Source: Acrocarpospora macrocephala (GTDB lineage Bacteria; Actinomycetota; Actinomycetes; Streptosporangiales; Streptosporangiaceae). From it: a stretch of 64,000 bases of DNA. The notes beneath the pieces were generated by a model that ran no database searches, had not been told where the DNA came from, and saw nothing but the letters and a program-made list of their open reading frames with translations. This document shows positions 1 to 8,534 of the stretch, piece after piece. The position numbers and the translations under genes are program-made. The stretch lies in contig NZ_BLAE01000043.1 in assembly GCF_009687865.1 (NCBI RefSeq), positions 1 to 64,000 of the forward strand. The letters run 5' to 3'. Within the stretch, counting starts at the first letter, position 1, and every line of letters begins with the position of its first letter.

Positions 1-59
1 GGCGGAGCCCGGGGGGAAACAAAGGGAGGGTGGGTGGGAGAACCACGCCACCCACCGGA

Positions 60-305
60 TCACGCCTCGGTCAGGAGTTGGAGGAGGTTGGACGGTTCCC
101 CCCAAGGCCAATGGCGGAGAACCTCCTCGATTTCGGGCAAGTCAGGGAGGGGGTCGTCCGTGGGGAGGGATTCCACGTAGCAGGCGGCGTCGAGGAGGGC
201 GAGGGCCAGGCGGGCGTTGTGGCCCTCGTCGCGGGGGTCGACGCGGTCGAGGCGGCGGCGGGCCTGGGTGCGGAGGTGGTCGGCCAGCGTCTCGGTGGTG
301 GTCAT
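60..305 (-). CDS. Small hypothetical protein, 81 aa
   Basis: I do not recognise this protein. It is acidic, with a predicted helical N-terminal half followed by a Pro/Asp-rich stretch (DDPLPDLPEIEE) and an aromatic HWPWGE segment near the C-terminus. The frame is open further upstream to 446, but I choose the ATG at 303-305 because AAGGAG (312-317 on the plus strand) lies seven bases upstream. There is no signal peptide or membrane segment. It is divergent from the carbonic anhydrase gene, with a 170-base shared upstream region. The reading frame is probably real because of the good ribosome binding site; the function is unknown. Confidence 0.65.
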   Translation of the reverse strand: MTTTETLADHLRTQARRRLDRVDPRDEGHNARLALALLDAACYVESLPTDDPLPDLPEIEEVLRHWPWGEPSNLLQLLTEA

Positions 306-368
306 GATTTTCTCCTTGGGACTCGGTGAAACGCCACCGTCATGGCGTACAGTCACCGATCTTGCACT

Positions 369-392
369 TTGGGTCACGACATCATCACCCAA
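369..392. promoter_or_regulatory. Imperfect dyad in the divergent upstream region
   Basis: TTGGGT (369-374) and ACCCAA (387-392) form a 6-bp inverted repeat with a 12-base spacer, midway between the starts of the small protein (305) and the carbonic anhydrase (476). The position suits an operator serving both genes, but a 6-bp dyad is easily found by chance, so this is weak. Confidence 0.25.
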
Positions 393-475
393 GGTAACCA
401 GTGATCGTGCGATCTTCGGCGTATTGGTAGCCCCCAGAAAGGCCAATGAAATCGCCGTAAGGGAACATTAGGGTC

Positions 476-976
476 ATGACTGGTGCCTTCGATGACCTGC
501 TAGCCGCCAACGCCACGTTCGCGAGCACTTTCGCCGGCTCCCAGCTGACCGGCCGGGCCGCCCGTGGCCTGGCGGTCGTGACCTGCATGGACTCCAGAAT
601 CGACCCGCTCGGGCTCCTCGGCCTCAAACCCGGCGACGCCAAGATCCTGCGGAACGCGGGCGCCCGGGTCACCGACGACGTGCTGCGCACGCTGGTGCTG
701 GCCGTATTCCTGCTCGGCGTCACCCGGGTGCTGGTGATGCCGCACACCGACTGCGGGATGGCGAAGGTCACCGACGAGGACGTGCACGCGCTGGCCCGGG
801 CGCACGACATCGACACCCGCAGCCTGGAGTTCCGCACCGTGCCGGATCAGGACGCGGCGCTACGCCACGACCTGACGCGGATCAAGGCCAGCCCGTTCCT
901 CATCGAGGAACTCGCCATCGGCGGCGCGATCTACGACGTGCACACGGGCAAACTACAGCCTGTCGAACTCCCCTAG
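476..976 (+). CDS. Beta-class carbonic anhydrase
   Basis: Predicted cytoplasmic zinc enzyme interconverting CO2 and bicarbonate. The beta-class signature is complete: Cys37 in CMDSRID, the Asp39-Arg41 dyad beside it, and His90 and Cys93 in the HTDCG motif, giving the Cys2-His zinc site. At 166 residues it matches the short actinobacterial beta-carbonic anhydrases rather than the roughly 220-residue plant/enterobacterial type. The ATG at 476 is preceded by a purine-rich TAAGGG stretch. It stands alone; the region after it is the decayed repeat array that trails parE. Family assignment is firm; the physiological role (bicarbonate supply or pH) is inferred from the family. Confidence 0.93.
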   Translation: MTGAFDDLLAANATFASTFAGSQLTGRAARGLAVVTCMDSRIDPLGLLGLKPGDAKILRNAGARVTDDVLRTLVLAVFLLGVTRVLVMPHTDCGMAKVTDEDVHALARAHDIDTRSLEFRTVPDQDAALRHDLTRIKASPFLIEELAIGGAIYDVHTGKLQPVELP

Positions 977-989
977 CATCGACCAAGCC

Positions 990-1415
990 GCCGGTTAGGA
1001 GCCGCTCAGCCGCGCTGCCCACAATGAACCCGCAGCGGGACAACCACACCACTTGTTGTGGTCCACCTCGGCCACGCCGCAGCGATGAACGCACGGCCGG
1101 GGCACCACGTCACCGCCCATCAACAGGCCGAATACGTCGATGCGGTCGCGGTCGACCTCAGCCGCGCTACTCACGATGAACTCGCGGCGGGGAGCCACAT
1201 CACTGCGAATCAGCAGATCAAAGGCCTCAATGTGATCCACCTCGGCCACACCGCAACGATGAGCGCACGGCCAGCGCACCACACCACTGCCCACCAGCAG
1301 GCCGAAGGTGTCGATCAGGCGTCGATGTGGTCGCGGTCGACCTCGGCCGCGCTGCTCACGATGAACTCGCGGCGGGGAGCCACGTCACTGCCCATCAGCA
1401 GGCCGAAAGCGTCAA
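990..1415. repeat. Degenerate tandem array derived from the 3' end of parE
   Basis: This 426-bp stretch between the carbonic anhydrase and parE carries five decayed copies of the last ~100 bp of parE. The plus-strand anchor GTCGACCTCGGCCGCGCT (or its variants) occurs in the gene at 1437 and again at 1336, 1235, 1151, 1061 and, truncated, 999, so the spacings are 101, 101, 84, 90 and 62 bp. The copy next to the gene is nearly identical and even keeps a TGA at the equivalent place (1315-1317); the more distant ones diverge progressively. On the minus strand the copies still spell variants of the ParE ending, such as DVAPRREFIVSSAAEVDRD. No promoter, start codon or independent gene is evident here. 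Confidence 0.9.
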
Positions 1416-3482
1416 TCAGGCGTCGATGTGGTCGCGGTCGACCTCGGCCGCGCTGCTCACGATGAACTCGCGGCGGGGAGCCACGTCACTGCCCATCAGC
1501 AGGTCGAAGATCCGCTCCCCGGCCTCGACATCCTCGATCCTGACCCGCCGCAGCACCCGGTGGCGCGGATCCATGGTCGTCTCGGCCAGCTGGTCGGCGT
1601 CCATCTCGCCCAGGCCCTTGTAGCGCTGCGGCGGCTCCTTCCAGCGCTTGCCCTTCTTCCGCAGCCCTTCGAGCACCTTGTGCAGCTCAGCGTCGGAGTA
1701 GCAGTAGACGTACTTCTCCTGCCCCCGCCCGGGATTGGTCAGCTCGACCCGATGCAGCGGCGGCACGGCCGCGAACACCCGCCCAGCCTCCACCATCGGC
1801 CGCATGTACCGATGGAACAGGGTCAGCAACAGGCACCGGATGTGCGCGCCGTCCACGTCGGCGTCGGCCATCAGGATGACCTTGCCATACCGGGCCGCGT
1901 CCAGATCGAAGGACCGGCCGGAGCCCGCGCCGACCACCTGGATGATCGCGGCGCATTCGGCGTTCTTGAGCATGTCGCTCACCGACGCCTTCTGCACGTT
2001 GAGGATCTTCCCCCGGATCGGCAGCAGCGCCTGGAACTCCGAATCCCGGGCCAGCTTGGCCGTGCCGAGCGCCGAGTCTCCCTCGACGATGAACAGCTCG
2101 CTGCGGTCCACGTCGTCGCTGCGGCAGTCGACCAGCTTGGCCGGCAGCGCGGAGTTCTCCAGCACGCTCTTGCGCCGCTGGTTGTCCCGGTGCTCCCGGG
2201 CCGCGATCCGCGCCTTGGCCGCCGCGACGACCTTCTCCAGCACCGACCGCATGGCCTGCTTCTGCGCCCGCTTCGGGGTGGCGAACAGCTCCTTCAGCTC
2301 CCGCGAGACCACGTGCGAGACGATCCTGGTCGCCGCCGAGGTGCCGAGCACCTCCTTGGTCTGCCCCTCGAACTGCGGCTCCGGCACCCGCACGGTCACC
2401 ACGGCCGTCAGACCTTCGAGGATGTCCTCCTTGGTGACCGGATCATCCCCGTTCTTGAGCAGCCGCGTCTCCCGCAACTGCTCATTCACCGTACGCACCA
2501 GAGCCCGGTCGAACCCGGCCACATGGGTGCCGCCCTTGGGGGTGGCGATCACGTTCACGAACGACCGCACGGTCGTGTCATAACCCTTGCCCCAGCGCAC
2601 CGCGACGTCCACGGTCAGCTCGCGCTCGACATCGGTGGGCGTCATGTGCCCCTGCTCGTCGAGCACCGGCACGGTCTCCCGGAAGTGCCCGACCCCCTGC
2701 AGGCGTAACACCTCGCACAACGCCTCGTCCCTGGCCAGGAACTCGGTGAACTCGGAGATCCCGCCATCGAAGTGGAAGGTCTCCTCGGTCACCTCCTCGG
2801 TACGGCTGTCGCGCACCATCAGCGTAAGACCGGGCACCAGGAAGGCGGTCTGCCGCAGCCGCACGTGGATCTCGTCCAGCGACACCTCGGCCTCGGGCAG
2901 GAAGATCTGGTGGTCCACCCACCAGCGCACCCGGGTCCCGGTGATCTTCTTGGTCAGGCGCCCGCCATCCCGCAGGCCCGACTTCTTCCGAAATTTCGCA
3001 GTCGGCCCGTCGCCCTCGAACACCCCGGGCACGCCGCGGCGGAAGCTGATCTCGTGCACCCGCCCGTCCCGGTCGACCTCGACGTCCAGCCGCGAGGACA
3101 GCGCGTTCACCACGGAAGCGCCAACCCCGTGCAGACCGCCGGAAGCGCCGTAGGACCCGCCGCCGAACTTCCCACCGGCGTGCAGCTTCGTATAGACGAG
3201 TTCGACCCCGGCCAGACCGCTCTTGGGCTCCACGTCCACCGGAATGCCGCGACCGTTGTCGCGGACCTCGATGGAGCCGTCCGCATACAGCTCGACCTCG
3301 ATGCGGGAGCAGAACCCGGCCAGCGCCTCGTCCACCCCGTTGTCCACGATCTCCCAGAGGCAGTGCATGAGCCCCCGGCTGTCCGTGGACCCGATGTACA
3401 TACCCGGACGCTTGCGGACGGCCTCAAGCCCCTCCAGCACCGACAGGTGACGAGCTGTGTAACCCGTCTCCGCTACCGTCAC
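1416..3482 (-). CDS. parE: DNA topoisomerase IV subunit B (type IIA ATPase subunit)
   Basis: ATPase/TOPRIM subunit of the decatenating type II topoisomerase. The GHKL ATPase domain begins at once (RKRPGMYIGS, then EIVDNGVDEA) and continues with GRGIPVD and GGLHGVGASVVNALS. The TOPRIM domain has EGDSA (about residue 467) and DADVDG (about residue 540), and the C-terminus has the usual YKGLGEM motif. The frame is open to 3698, but the GTG at 3482 with GGGAG seven bases upstream fits the family start (688 aa). I call it parE rather than gyrB because of the nearby zinc-ribbon gene, yaaA and principal sigma factor, as in the Streptomyces parE-hrdB region. The last 30 codons are the source of the tandem array downstream. 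The partner parC is not in the window. The 250 bp upstream (3483-3732) are shared with the divergent zinc-ribbon gene. Confidence 0.93.
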   Translation of the reverse strand: MTVAETGYTARHLSVLEGLEAVRKRPGMYIGSTDSRGLMHCLWEIVDNGVDEALAGFCSRIEVELYADGSIEVRDNGRGIPVDVEPKSGLAGVELVYTKLHAGGKFGGGSYGASGGLHGVGASVVNALSSRLDVEVDRDGRVHEISFRRGVPGVFEGDGPTAKFRKKSGLRDGGRLTKKITGTRVRWWVDHQIFLPEAEVSLDEIHVRLRQTAFLVPGLTLMVRDSRTEEVTEETFHFDGGISEFTEFLARDEALCEVLRLQGVGHFRETVPVLDEQGHMTPTDVERELTVDVAVRWGKGYDTTVRSFVNVIATPKGGTHVAGFDRALVRTVNEQLRETRLLKNGDDPVTKEDILEGLTAVVTVRVPEPQFEGQTKEVLGTSAATRIVSHVVSRELKELFATPKRAQKQAMRSVLEKVVAAAKARIAAREHRDNQRRKSVLENSALPAKLVDCRSDDVDRSELFIVEGDSALGTAKLARDSEFQALLPIRGKILNVQKASVSDMLKNAECAAIIQVVGAGSGRSFDLDAARYGKVILMADADVDGAHIRCLLLTLFHRYMRPMVEAGRVFAAVPPLHRVELTNPGRGQEKYVYCYSDAELHKVLEGLRKKGKRWKEPPQRYKGLGEMDADQLAETTMDPRHRVLRRVRIEDVEAGERIFDLLMGSDVAPRREFIVSSAAEVDRDHIDA

Positions 3483-3732
3483 ACCAGCTCCCACGCTCAC
3501 GAGTCGAACACGCGTACGCAGCTTAGCGTGCGTCACGATTTCCCGACTACATAGCTTGCCAGGGATCCCGGCATGCACGTTACCTCGCGTGTGATCCGCA
3601 TCACTTTTCGGAACATTCCGCTCTCGGCGTAGCCAGGGGGTGATTGGGAACGCCCTCATCGGGTTAGATGTTGTCCCAAGTGACTGTGACGCCAACATCC
3701 CCGCTCAGACGGGGTGACCCGAAAGGCGATAC

Positions 3733-3963
3733 GTGACTGGAGCTCTCGCCCCCGCTAAGCCGCTGACCGCTCTGGACCGGTGTGACCGGTGTGGCGCTCA
3801 GGCCTACATTCGCGCGACGCTGCAGGTTGGTGCGGAACTTCTGTTCTGCGCCCACCATGGGCGTCAGCACGTGGCCGTCCTGCGCGACAAAGGTGCCGAG
3901 ATCCAGGACGAGTCAGCACGACTCTCTGAAACCCCTGCGACGGCGATGGCCGACGAACGTTGA
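3733..3963 (+). CDS. Small zinc-ribbon-like protein (DUF7455-type)
   Basis: A 76-residue actinobacterial protein of unknown function. Two cysteine pairs typical of a small zinc-binding fold are visible: CDRCGAQAY near residue 17 and CAHHGRQH near residue 39, with the last ligand possibly a histidine. The C-terminal third is polar and probably flexible. It starts with GTG at 3733, seven bases after GAAAGG. In many actinobacteria a protein of this type sits between parE and hrdB, and the same order here supports both assignments. A strong hairpin terminator follows at once. The DUF name is from memory of the family. Confidence 0.85.
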   Translation: MTGALAPAKPLTALDRCDRCGAQAYIRATLQVGAELLFCAHHGRQHVAVLRDKGAEIQDESARLSETPATAMADER

Positions 3964-3970
3964 TCATACG

Positions 3971-4008
3971 CAACGGCGCGACCGGGTTCACACCCGATCG
4001 CGCCGTTG
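3971..4008. terminator. Bidirectional hairpin terminator between convergent genes
   Basis: A 17-bp inverted repeat with one mismatch (3971-3987 and 3992-4008, arms beginning CAACGGCGCGA) encloses a four-base TCAC loop. It lies between the converging zinc-ribbon gene and acetyltransferase gene, eight bases past the first and ten bases past the second. There is no long T-tract, which is common in high-GC actinobacteria. Confidence 0.85.
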
Positions 4009-4017
4009 TCCATATCT

Positions 4018-4740
4018 TTATGAGGCCACGCGATAGTGGTACCGGCCTGAGATGACGAATCCGGCTTGTTCATACATGGCCCGCGCCGCGGTGTTGGCCA
4101 TGGTGACGACCAGATAGGCGCGCCGGGCACCGTTCTCGTGTCCCCATCCGAGCAATCCACGGAGTATGGCCGTCCCGTTGCCCTTGCGGCGCGCGGACGG
4201 CCGTACTGCCATGCAGTAGATCCCCAGCCAGTCGCCCTGGAGCACGCCTCTTCCCACGGCGTCGGGCCCGGCGGAGGCGTACCCGGCCGGAACCCCGGTC
4301 AGGATGCGCCGGCCCCAGTCCCGGGCGTCGGGGATGTCCGGATGGCGGCCGCCGTCCACGTCCCACCAAGTGCTCAGCCACTCCTCCGACGGAGTGTCCG
4401 CGATCTCCGCTCCCGCCGACGGCGAGATCTCCGCTGTCATGATCAGCGTCGGATCGACCACTTGGTAGCCACGCGCGTCCAGTTCCGCGTCCAGGCCCTT
4501 CTCCGCCCCGGGACCGATGGCGAACACGCTGGGCCGCCCCAGGCCGCGATAGAAGCGCTCAGCGTCGTCCACGCGGCTCCAGGAGCCCGTCCCGCCGAGC
4601 GGGAGGACGGAATTGGCGCGCTTTGTCACCCCGGCCGCGTAGCGATAGATCCAGGAGCCGGCAGATATCTGCTCAGGCGCGGGCCAAGCCTCATGGACCA
4701 GCCGATCGAATATCTGGTCTTCCCCGCCGAAGGTACCCAT
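4018..4740 (-). CDS. GNAT-family N-acetyltransferase
   Basis: A 240-residue acyl-CoA-dependent acetyltransferase; the substrate is unknown. The C-terminal half has the GNAT core, with the acetyl-CoA pyrophosphate-binding motif A as VRPSARRKGNGTAIL (R-x-x-G-x-G) and the final strand/loop ARAMYEQAGFVISGRYHYR. The N-terminal half contains the ANSVLPLGG segment found in two-domain actinobacterial GNATs, so it may be a degenerate second GNAT fold. The ATG at 4740 is the first available; the nearest GGAGGGG is 13-15 bases upstream, so the start is not certain. It converges on the zinc-ribbon gene across the hairpin terminator and is divergent from yaaA. Confidence 0.85.
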   Translation of the reverse strand: MGTFGGEDQIFDRLVHEAWPAPEQISAGSWIYRYAAGVTKRANSVLPLGGTGSWSRVDDAERFYRGLGRPSVFAIGPGAEKGLDAELDARGYQVVDPTLIMTAEISPSAGAEIADTPSEEWLSTWWDVDGGRHPDIPDARDWGRRILTGVPAGYASAGPDAVGRGVLQGDWLGIYCMAVRPSARRKGNGTAILRGLLGWGHENGARRAYLVVTMANTAARAMYEQAGFVISGRYHYRVAS

Positions 4741-4793
4741 CCCGGGACTTTAACCCCTCCGGCCTGCGGGTTCCCTGGCGATAGGGTGAGCGC

Positions 4794-5543
4794 GTGCTGA
4801 TCCTGCTGCCGCCCTCCGAGGCCAAGTCCGCCGCCAAGCGCGGGCCCGCGCTGGACCTGGCGGGCCTCAGCTTCCCCGAGCTGACCTGCCACCGCGAGAA
4901 GGTGCTCGACGCGCTCGTGCAGCTCTGCCACACCCCGGCGGCCCAGCAGGTCCTCGACCTGACCGACGGGCTGGCCGGAGAGATCACCAGGAACCGCGGT
5001 CTGCGGACGGCGCCCACGCTGGCGGCGGGAAAGCTCTACTCGGGGGTGCTCTACGACCATCTGGGACTGGCGAGCCTGCCCGCCGGTGCCCGGCGCAGGG
5101 CCACGCAGCGCATCGTGATCATGTCAGGTCTGTGGGGGGCGCTCCGGCTGACCGACCGCGTTCCGCCGTACCGGCTCTCGATGGGGGTCCGGCTGCCGCC
5201 GATCGGCGGGCTCGCCGCGTACTGGCGACCGGCTCTCAGCCCCGTCCTGGACGCGGAGCCCGGCTTGATCGTGGACCTGCGCTCGGCGACGTACGGCGCG
5301 GCGTGGAAACCCCGGCGCGAGGCCAAGCAGCGCGTGATCGCGGTCCGGGTGCTCCAGGAGGCGAACGGGAAACGCACGGTGGTCAGCCACATGGCGAAGG
5401 CGACGCGCGGTGCGGTCGCGCGCTCGCTGGTCGAGAACACCAAAGCTCCGGCCACGCCGGAGCAACTCGCCCAGGTGCTGACCGGACTCGGCTACCGCGC
5501 CGAACTCGCGCCTGGACGCCTCGACATCATCATCAGTTCGTGA
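4794..5543 (+). CDS. yaaA: YaaA/DUF328-family peroxide-stress protein
   Basis: A 249-residue member of the YaaA family, which in Escherichia coli limits intracellular free iron during peroxide stress. Family marks are the N-terminal LLPPSEAK, the YSGVLYDHLG segment, VIMSGLWGALRLTDRVPPYR in the middle, and the lysine-rich C-terminal half ending RLDIIIS. It starts with GTG at 4794. The sequence just upstream, GATAGGGTGAGCGC, contains a TAGGGT that could be a -10 box placed for a leaderless transcript. The 3' end overlaps the convergent neighbour by 11 bases. The family call is strong; the role in this organism is inferred. Confidence 0.88.
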   Translation: MLILLPPSEAKSAAKRGPALDLAGLSFPELTCHREKVLDALVQLCHTPAAQQVLDLTDGLAGEITRNRGLRTAPTLAAGKLYSGVLYDHLGLASLPAGARRRATQRIVIMSGLWGALRLTDRVPPYRLSMGVRLPPIGGLAAYWRPALSPVLDAEPGLIVDLRSATYGAAWKPRREAKQRVIAVRVLQEANGKRTVVSHMAKATRGAVARSLVENTKAPATPEQLAQVLTGLGYRAELAPGRLDIIISS

Positions 5544-6507
5544 TCACGTTCAGCTTGCCGCAGGCCCGCTGAAACTGGCTCTCCGGATCCCCGAGATGGG
5601 CCCAGGGCACCCGGCTGTAACGCCCGCTGGTCCTGACCAGGTGACCGCGCGCGGGCCGCCGGAGATCGGCGACGTAGAAGGCCGCGCCGAAGGCGTTGTG
5701 CGCCTCGATCGAACGCGGGTGCGGGGGCCCGATCCGGCGTTCCGACCACTGGCCGGCCGCCGACACGATCTCCCGCTGCACATCAAAGGAAAACCAGCCG
5801 CCCCTGGACATCGGCGTGCGTTCCGCGGCGACATTCTCGAAATGCGCCAGCGGCAGCAGCGCCGGCAGCGGGCTGCCCTCCGGCGCCCGGGACGCGGTGG
5901 TCCTGGCGAATTCAAACATCTCCTGCGCGGTGCCGCCCCAGCCCGGGGAAAGCGTGACAAGCCTCGCCACATTCGCCGAATACAGCGTCGGCCACCGCCG
6001 CGCGCACTCGAACCACACCGAATCCTTGTCGGCCCTGGGCCGCTCAAGCCCCAGCGCCAGCCACAACATCGACTCCCACGGCACCGGATCGTTCGGCGCG
6101 AGCCCCGCCGCCGTCAGCAGCGGCTGCCTGGCCTGCTCCATCGCCGCGTGATAGGCCTCCAGCCGGTGCGCCTGCACCGCCCTCGCCTTCACCTCCGGCT
6201 TTATCTCCCAGGCTTCCTCTATTCTGGTGCGGCCCAGCCACAGCCACAGATCGGCGTTGGTCTGGTCTCTGACGATCAGGCTCTCGATGCCCTTGCTCAT
6301 CCCCACGGCCGCGCGGGCGAGCGCTTCCACCCGGAGCGCCCGGACTTCGGGATCACCCCGGGTGGCCGCAAGCGCGGGCAGGCCCGCTTCGAGATTTCGA
6401 CGATGGACGGCGGTTACCGTCTCATCCAGCATGATGTCCGCCCAAGGGCGGTCCGGGATCACTCGTGGCCCCCGAGCACGTGCCCGATCCACTTCGATAA
6501 CTCCCAC
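5533..6507 (-). CDS. Hypothetical protein, about 324 aa
   Basis: I cannot assign a function. The protein is mainly alpha-helical by composition, with Trp/Arg-rich helices (DLWLWLGRTRIEEAWEI, VPWESMLWLALGLERPRADK) and a C-terminal part rich in aromatic and basic residues. It has no signal peptide or membrane span. Its setting next to the principal sigma factor recurs in related actinobacteria, which suggests a conserved housekeeping protein. The start is uncertain: I use the GTG at 6507, with GGAGGG about 15 bases upstream, but a GTG at 6561 and an ATG at 6429 are possible. Its 3' end overlaps yaaA by 11 bases in the convergent orientation. Confidence 0.6.
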   Translation of the reverse strand: MGVIEVDRARARGPRVIPDRPWADIMLDETVTAVHRRNLEAGLPALAATRGDPEVRALRVEALARAAVGMSKGIESLIVRDQTNADLWLWLGRTRIEEAWEIKPEVKARAVQAHRLEAYHAAMEQARQPLLTAAGLAPNDPVPWESMLWLALGLERPRADKDSVWFECARRWPTLYSANVARLVTLSPGWGGTAQEMFEFARTTASRAPEGSPLPALLPLAHFENVAAERTPMSRGGWFSFDVQREIVSAAGQWSERRIGPPHPRSIEAHNAFGAAFYVADLRRPARGHLVRTSGRYSRVPWAHLGDPESQFQRACGKLNVITN

Positions 6508-6568
6508 GGGGCGGAGCCTAGGCCCTCCCCGTGCTTCTGGCGCTAAAACCACGTTACGCACACGTTAA

Positions 6569-6603
6569 CGGCCCCACTTTCGCCAAATCCAAAAGTGAGG
6601 CCG
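6569..6603 (-). terminator. Hairpin terminator after the sigma factor gene
   Basis: CGGCC-C-CACTTT (6569-6580) pairs with AAAGTG-A-GGCCG (6592-6603) around an 11-base loop, 28 bases past the sigma factor stop codon. Reading in the direction of that gene, TTAACG follows the stem rather than a run of T. Confidence 0.65.
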
Positions 6604-6630
6604 TAAAACGCTTTGCCCAGGTAATTCCTG

Positions 6631-8316
6631 TTAGTCCAGGTAATCCCGGAGGACCTGGGAACGCGACGGGTGGCGGAGCTTCGACATGGTCTTGGACTCG
6701 ATCTGGCGGATCCGCTCCCGGGTCACGCCGTAGACCTTGCCGATCTCGTCCAGCGTCTTCGGCTGGCCGTCGGTGAGGCCGAACCGCATGGACACGACGC
6801 CGGCCTCGCGCTCGGACAAGGTGTCCAGAACGCTGTGCAGCTGCTCCTGGAGCAGCGTGAAGCTGACGGCGTCGGCCGGGACGATGGCCTCGGAGTCCTC
6901 GATCAGGTCGCCGAACTCGCTGTCGCCCTCCTCGCCGAGGGGGGTGTGCAGGGAGATCGGCTCGCGGCCGTACTTCTGGACTTCGATGACCTTCTCGGGG
7001 GTCATGTCCAGCTCGCGGGCCAGCTCCTCCGGCGTGGGCTCGCGGCCCAGGTCCTGCAGCATCTGCCGCTGGACGCGGGCCAGCTTGTTGATCACTTCGA
7101 CCATGTGGACCGGGATGCGGATGGTCCGCGCCTGGTCGGCCATGGCCCGGGTGATCGCCTGCCGGATCCACCAGGTGGCATACGTCGAGAACTTGTAGCC
7201 CTTGGTGTAGTCGAACTTCTCCACGGCGCGGATCAGGCCGAGGTTGCCCTCCTGGATCAGGTCCAGGAACAGCATGCCGCGCCCGGTGTAGCGCTTGGCC
7301 AGCGAGACCACCAGGCGGAGGTTGGCCTCCAGCAGGTGGTTCTTGGCCCGGCGGCCGTCCTCGGCGATCCACTCCAGCTCGGCGCGGACGTCCACCGGCA
7401 GCTGCTCGCCGTCGGTGCCGAGCTGCTCCTCGGCGAACAGGCCGGCCTCGATGCGCTTGGCGAGCTCGACCTCCTGCTCGGCGTTGAGCAGCGGGACCTT
7501 GCCGATCTGCTTGAGGTAGTCCTTGACCGGGTCGGCGGTGGCGCCGGCCGCGGCCACCTGGGCCACGGGCGCGTCGTCATCGTCGTCGGTGAGGATCAGC
7601 ACCTCTTCCTCGACCTTGGCGACGGCCTCCGGCTTGGGCTCCTCCTCGGCCTCCGCGTCCGCGTCGGCCTCCGCCTCTACCTCGACTTCGATCTCGACAT
7701 CCTCGATGTCGAAGTCCTCGATCTCGACATCCTCGATCTCGATGTCGTCCTCGTCCTCGGGCAGGTCGGCCGACTTGGGCTTGGGCTCGGCCTTGGCAGC
7801 CCCCGCCGCCTTGGGCGCCACCGGCGCCGTCGGCTTCGGCGGACCGGGCTTCGGCGGGCCGGGCTTCGGCACGGCGGCGGTCTCGGCCTTCGGCTTGGCC
7901 GGAACCGGCTTCTTGGCCGGAACCGGCTTCTTGCCCACCGGCTTCTTCGCCACCGACGGAGCGTCGGACACCGGATCGTTCACCACGGCGGTGACGGTTT
8001 CCGGGTGCGACTCCTTGGCGGCGGCGGCCTTGGTGGTCTTCTTGACGGGCGCGGCCTTGGCGCGGCTCTTCGCCGGGCCCTTGGCCTTCTTGGGCGCTGC
8101 GGAGTCCTCAGCCGTGAGCCTCACGATGATGCCCTCTTTGCTGAGGCTGCGCAGGATTCCGGCGACTTGCGGCAGCGGGATATCCGCTTCCTCGACGGCC
8201 CGGCGGACATCCTCAGATTCGAGGAAACCCTGCGAGCGCCCACGCTCGAGGAGCTGCTGAATCACTGGCTCGTTCAGCTCCGACGGCTTCGAGCGAGTCG
8301 AACTTGCAGGCGACAC
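6631..8316 (-). CDS. hrdB: Principal RNA polymerase sigma factor (HrdB/SigA type)
   Basis: Primary sigma-70 factor, 561 aa. An N-terminal region 1.1-like domain (about residues 1-75) is followed by a Lys/Ala/Pro-rich linker and a very acidic segment (residues ~190-250, [20 protein letters not shown]). Region 1.2 starts at [11 protein letters not shown]. Region 2 spans about 339-410 ([30 protein letters not shown]), region 3 follows, and region 4 has [20 protein letters not shown] near the end. The GTG at 8316 with GAGGT upstream matches the short N-terminus of HrdB proteins; the frame is open to 8406. A TAGGGT at 8462-8457 (minus strand) is a possible -10 element. The acidic segment is built from imperfect DNA repeats and will vary between strains. 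Confidence 0.95.
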   Translation of the reverse strand: MSPASSTRSKPSELNEPVIQQLLERGRSQGFLESEDVRRAVEEADIPLPQVAGILRSLSKEGIIVRLTAEDSAAPKKAKGPAKSRAKAAPVKKTTKAAAAKESHPETVTAVVNDPVSDAPSVAKKPVGKKPVPAKKPVPAKPKAETAAVPKPGPPKPGPPKPTAPVAPKAAGAAKAEPKPKSADLPEDEDDIEIEDVEIEDFDIEDVEIEVEVEAEADADAEAEEEPKPEAVAKVEEEVLILTDDDDDAPVAQVAAAGATADPVKDYLKQIGKVPLLNAEQEVELAKRIEAGLFAEEQLGTDGEQLPVDVRAELEWIAEDGRRAKNHLLEANLRLVVSLAKRYTGRGMLFLDLIQEGNLGLIRAVEKFDYTKGYKFSTYATWWIRQAITRAMADQARTIRIPVHMVEVINKLARVQRQMLQDLGREPTPEELARELDMTPEKVIEVQKYGREPISLHTPLGEEGDSEFGDLIEDSEAIVPADAVSFTLLQEQLHSVLDTLSEREAGVVSMRFGLTDGQPKTLDEIGKVYGVTRERIRQIESKTMSKLRHPSRSQVLRDYLD

Positions 8317-8534
8317 GAACACCTCTCGAACGAACGCATGGCGAGAATGGACCCAGGTGGTTGCTTCTTTTCCGATGGCGTGGCCGCGCGGACCGCGACA
8401 TGCCATTCTCGCACGCCACGACTGCCCGTACGGCCACCTCCGGCCGGTTGCTCTCCACCCTAGGCCGACCGAGACAGTAGTGCGTACGGAAGTCGGTCAC
8501 CGATACCCGAAAGCAACCGTTATGACTGTTTCAT

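Noticed and set aside
990..1415. CRISPR array
   Set aside because: The repeated unit is ~100 bp, degenerate, without uniform spacers, and matches the adjacent parE 3' end.
6670..8463. 597-codon open frame opposite the sigma factor gene
   Set aside because: Low-complexity Gly/Leu/Arg-rich shadow of a high-GC gene with no family features; the sigma factor on the other strand is unmistakable.
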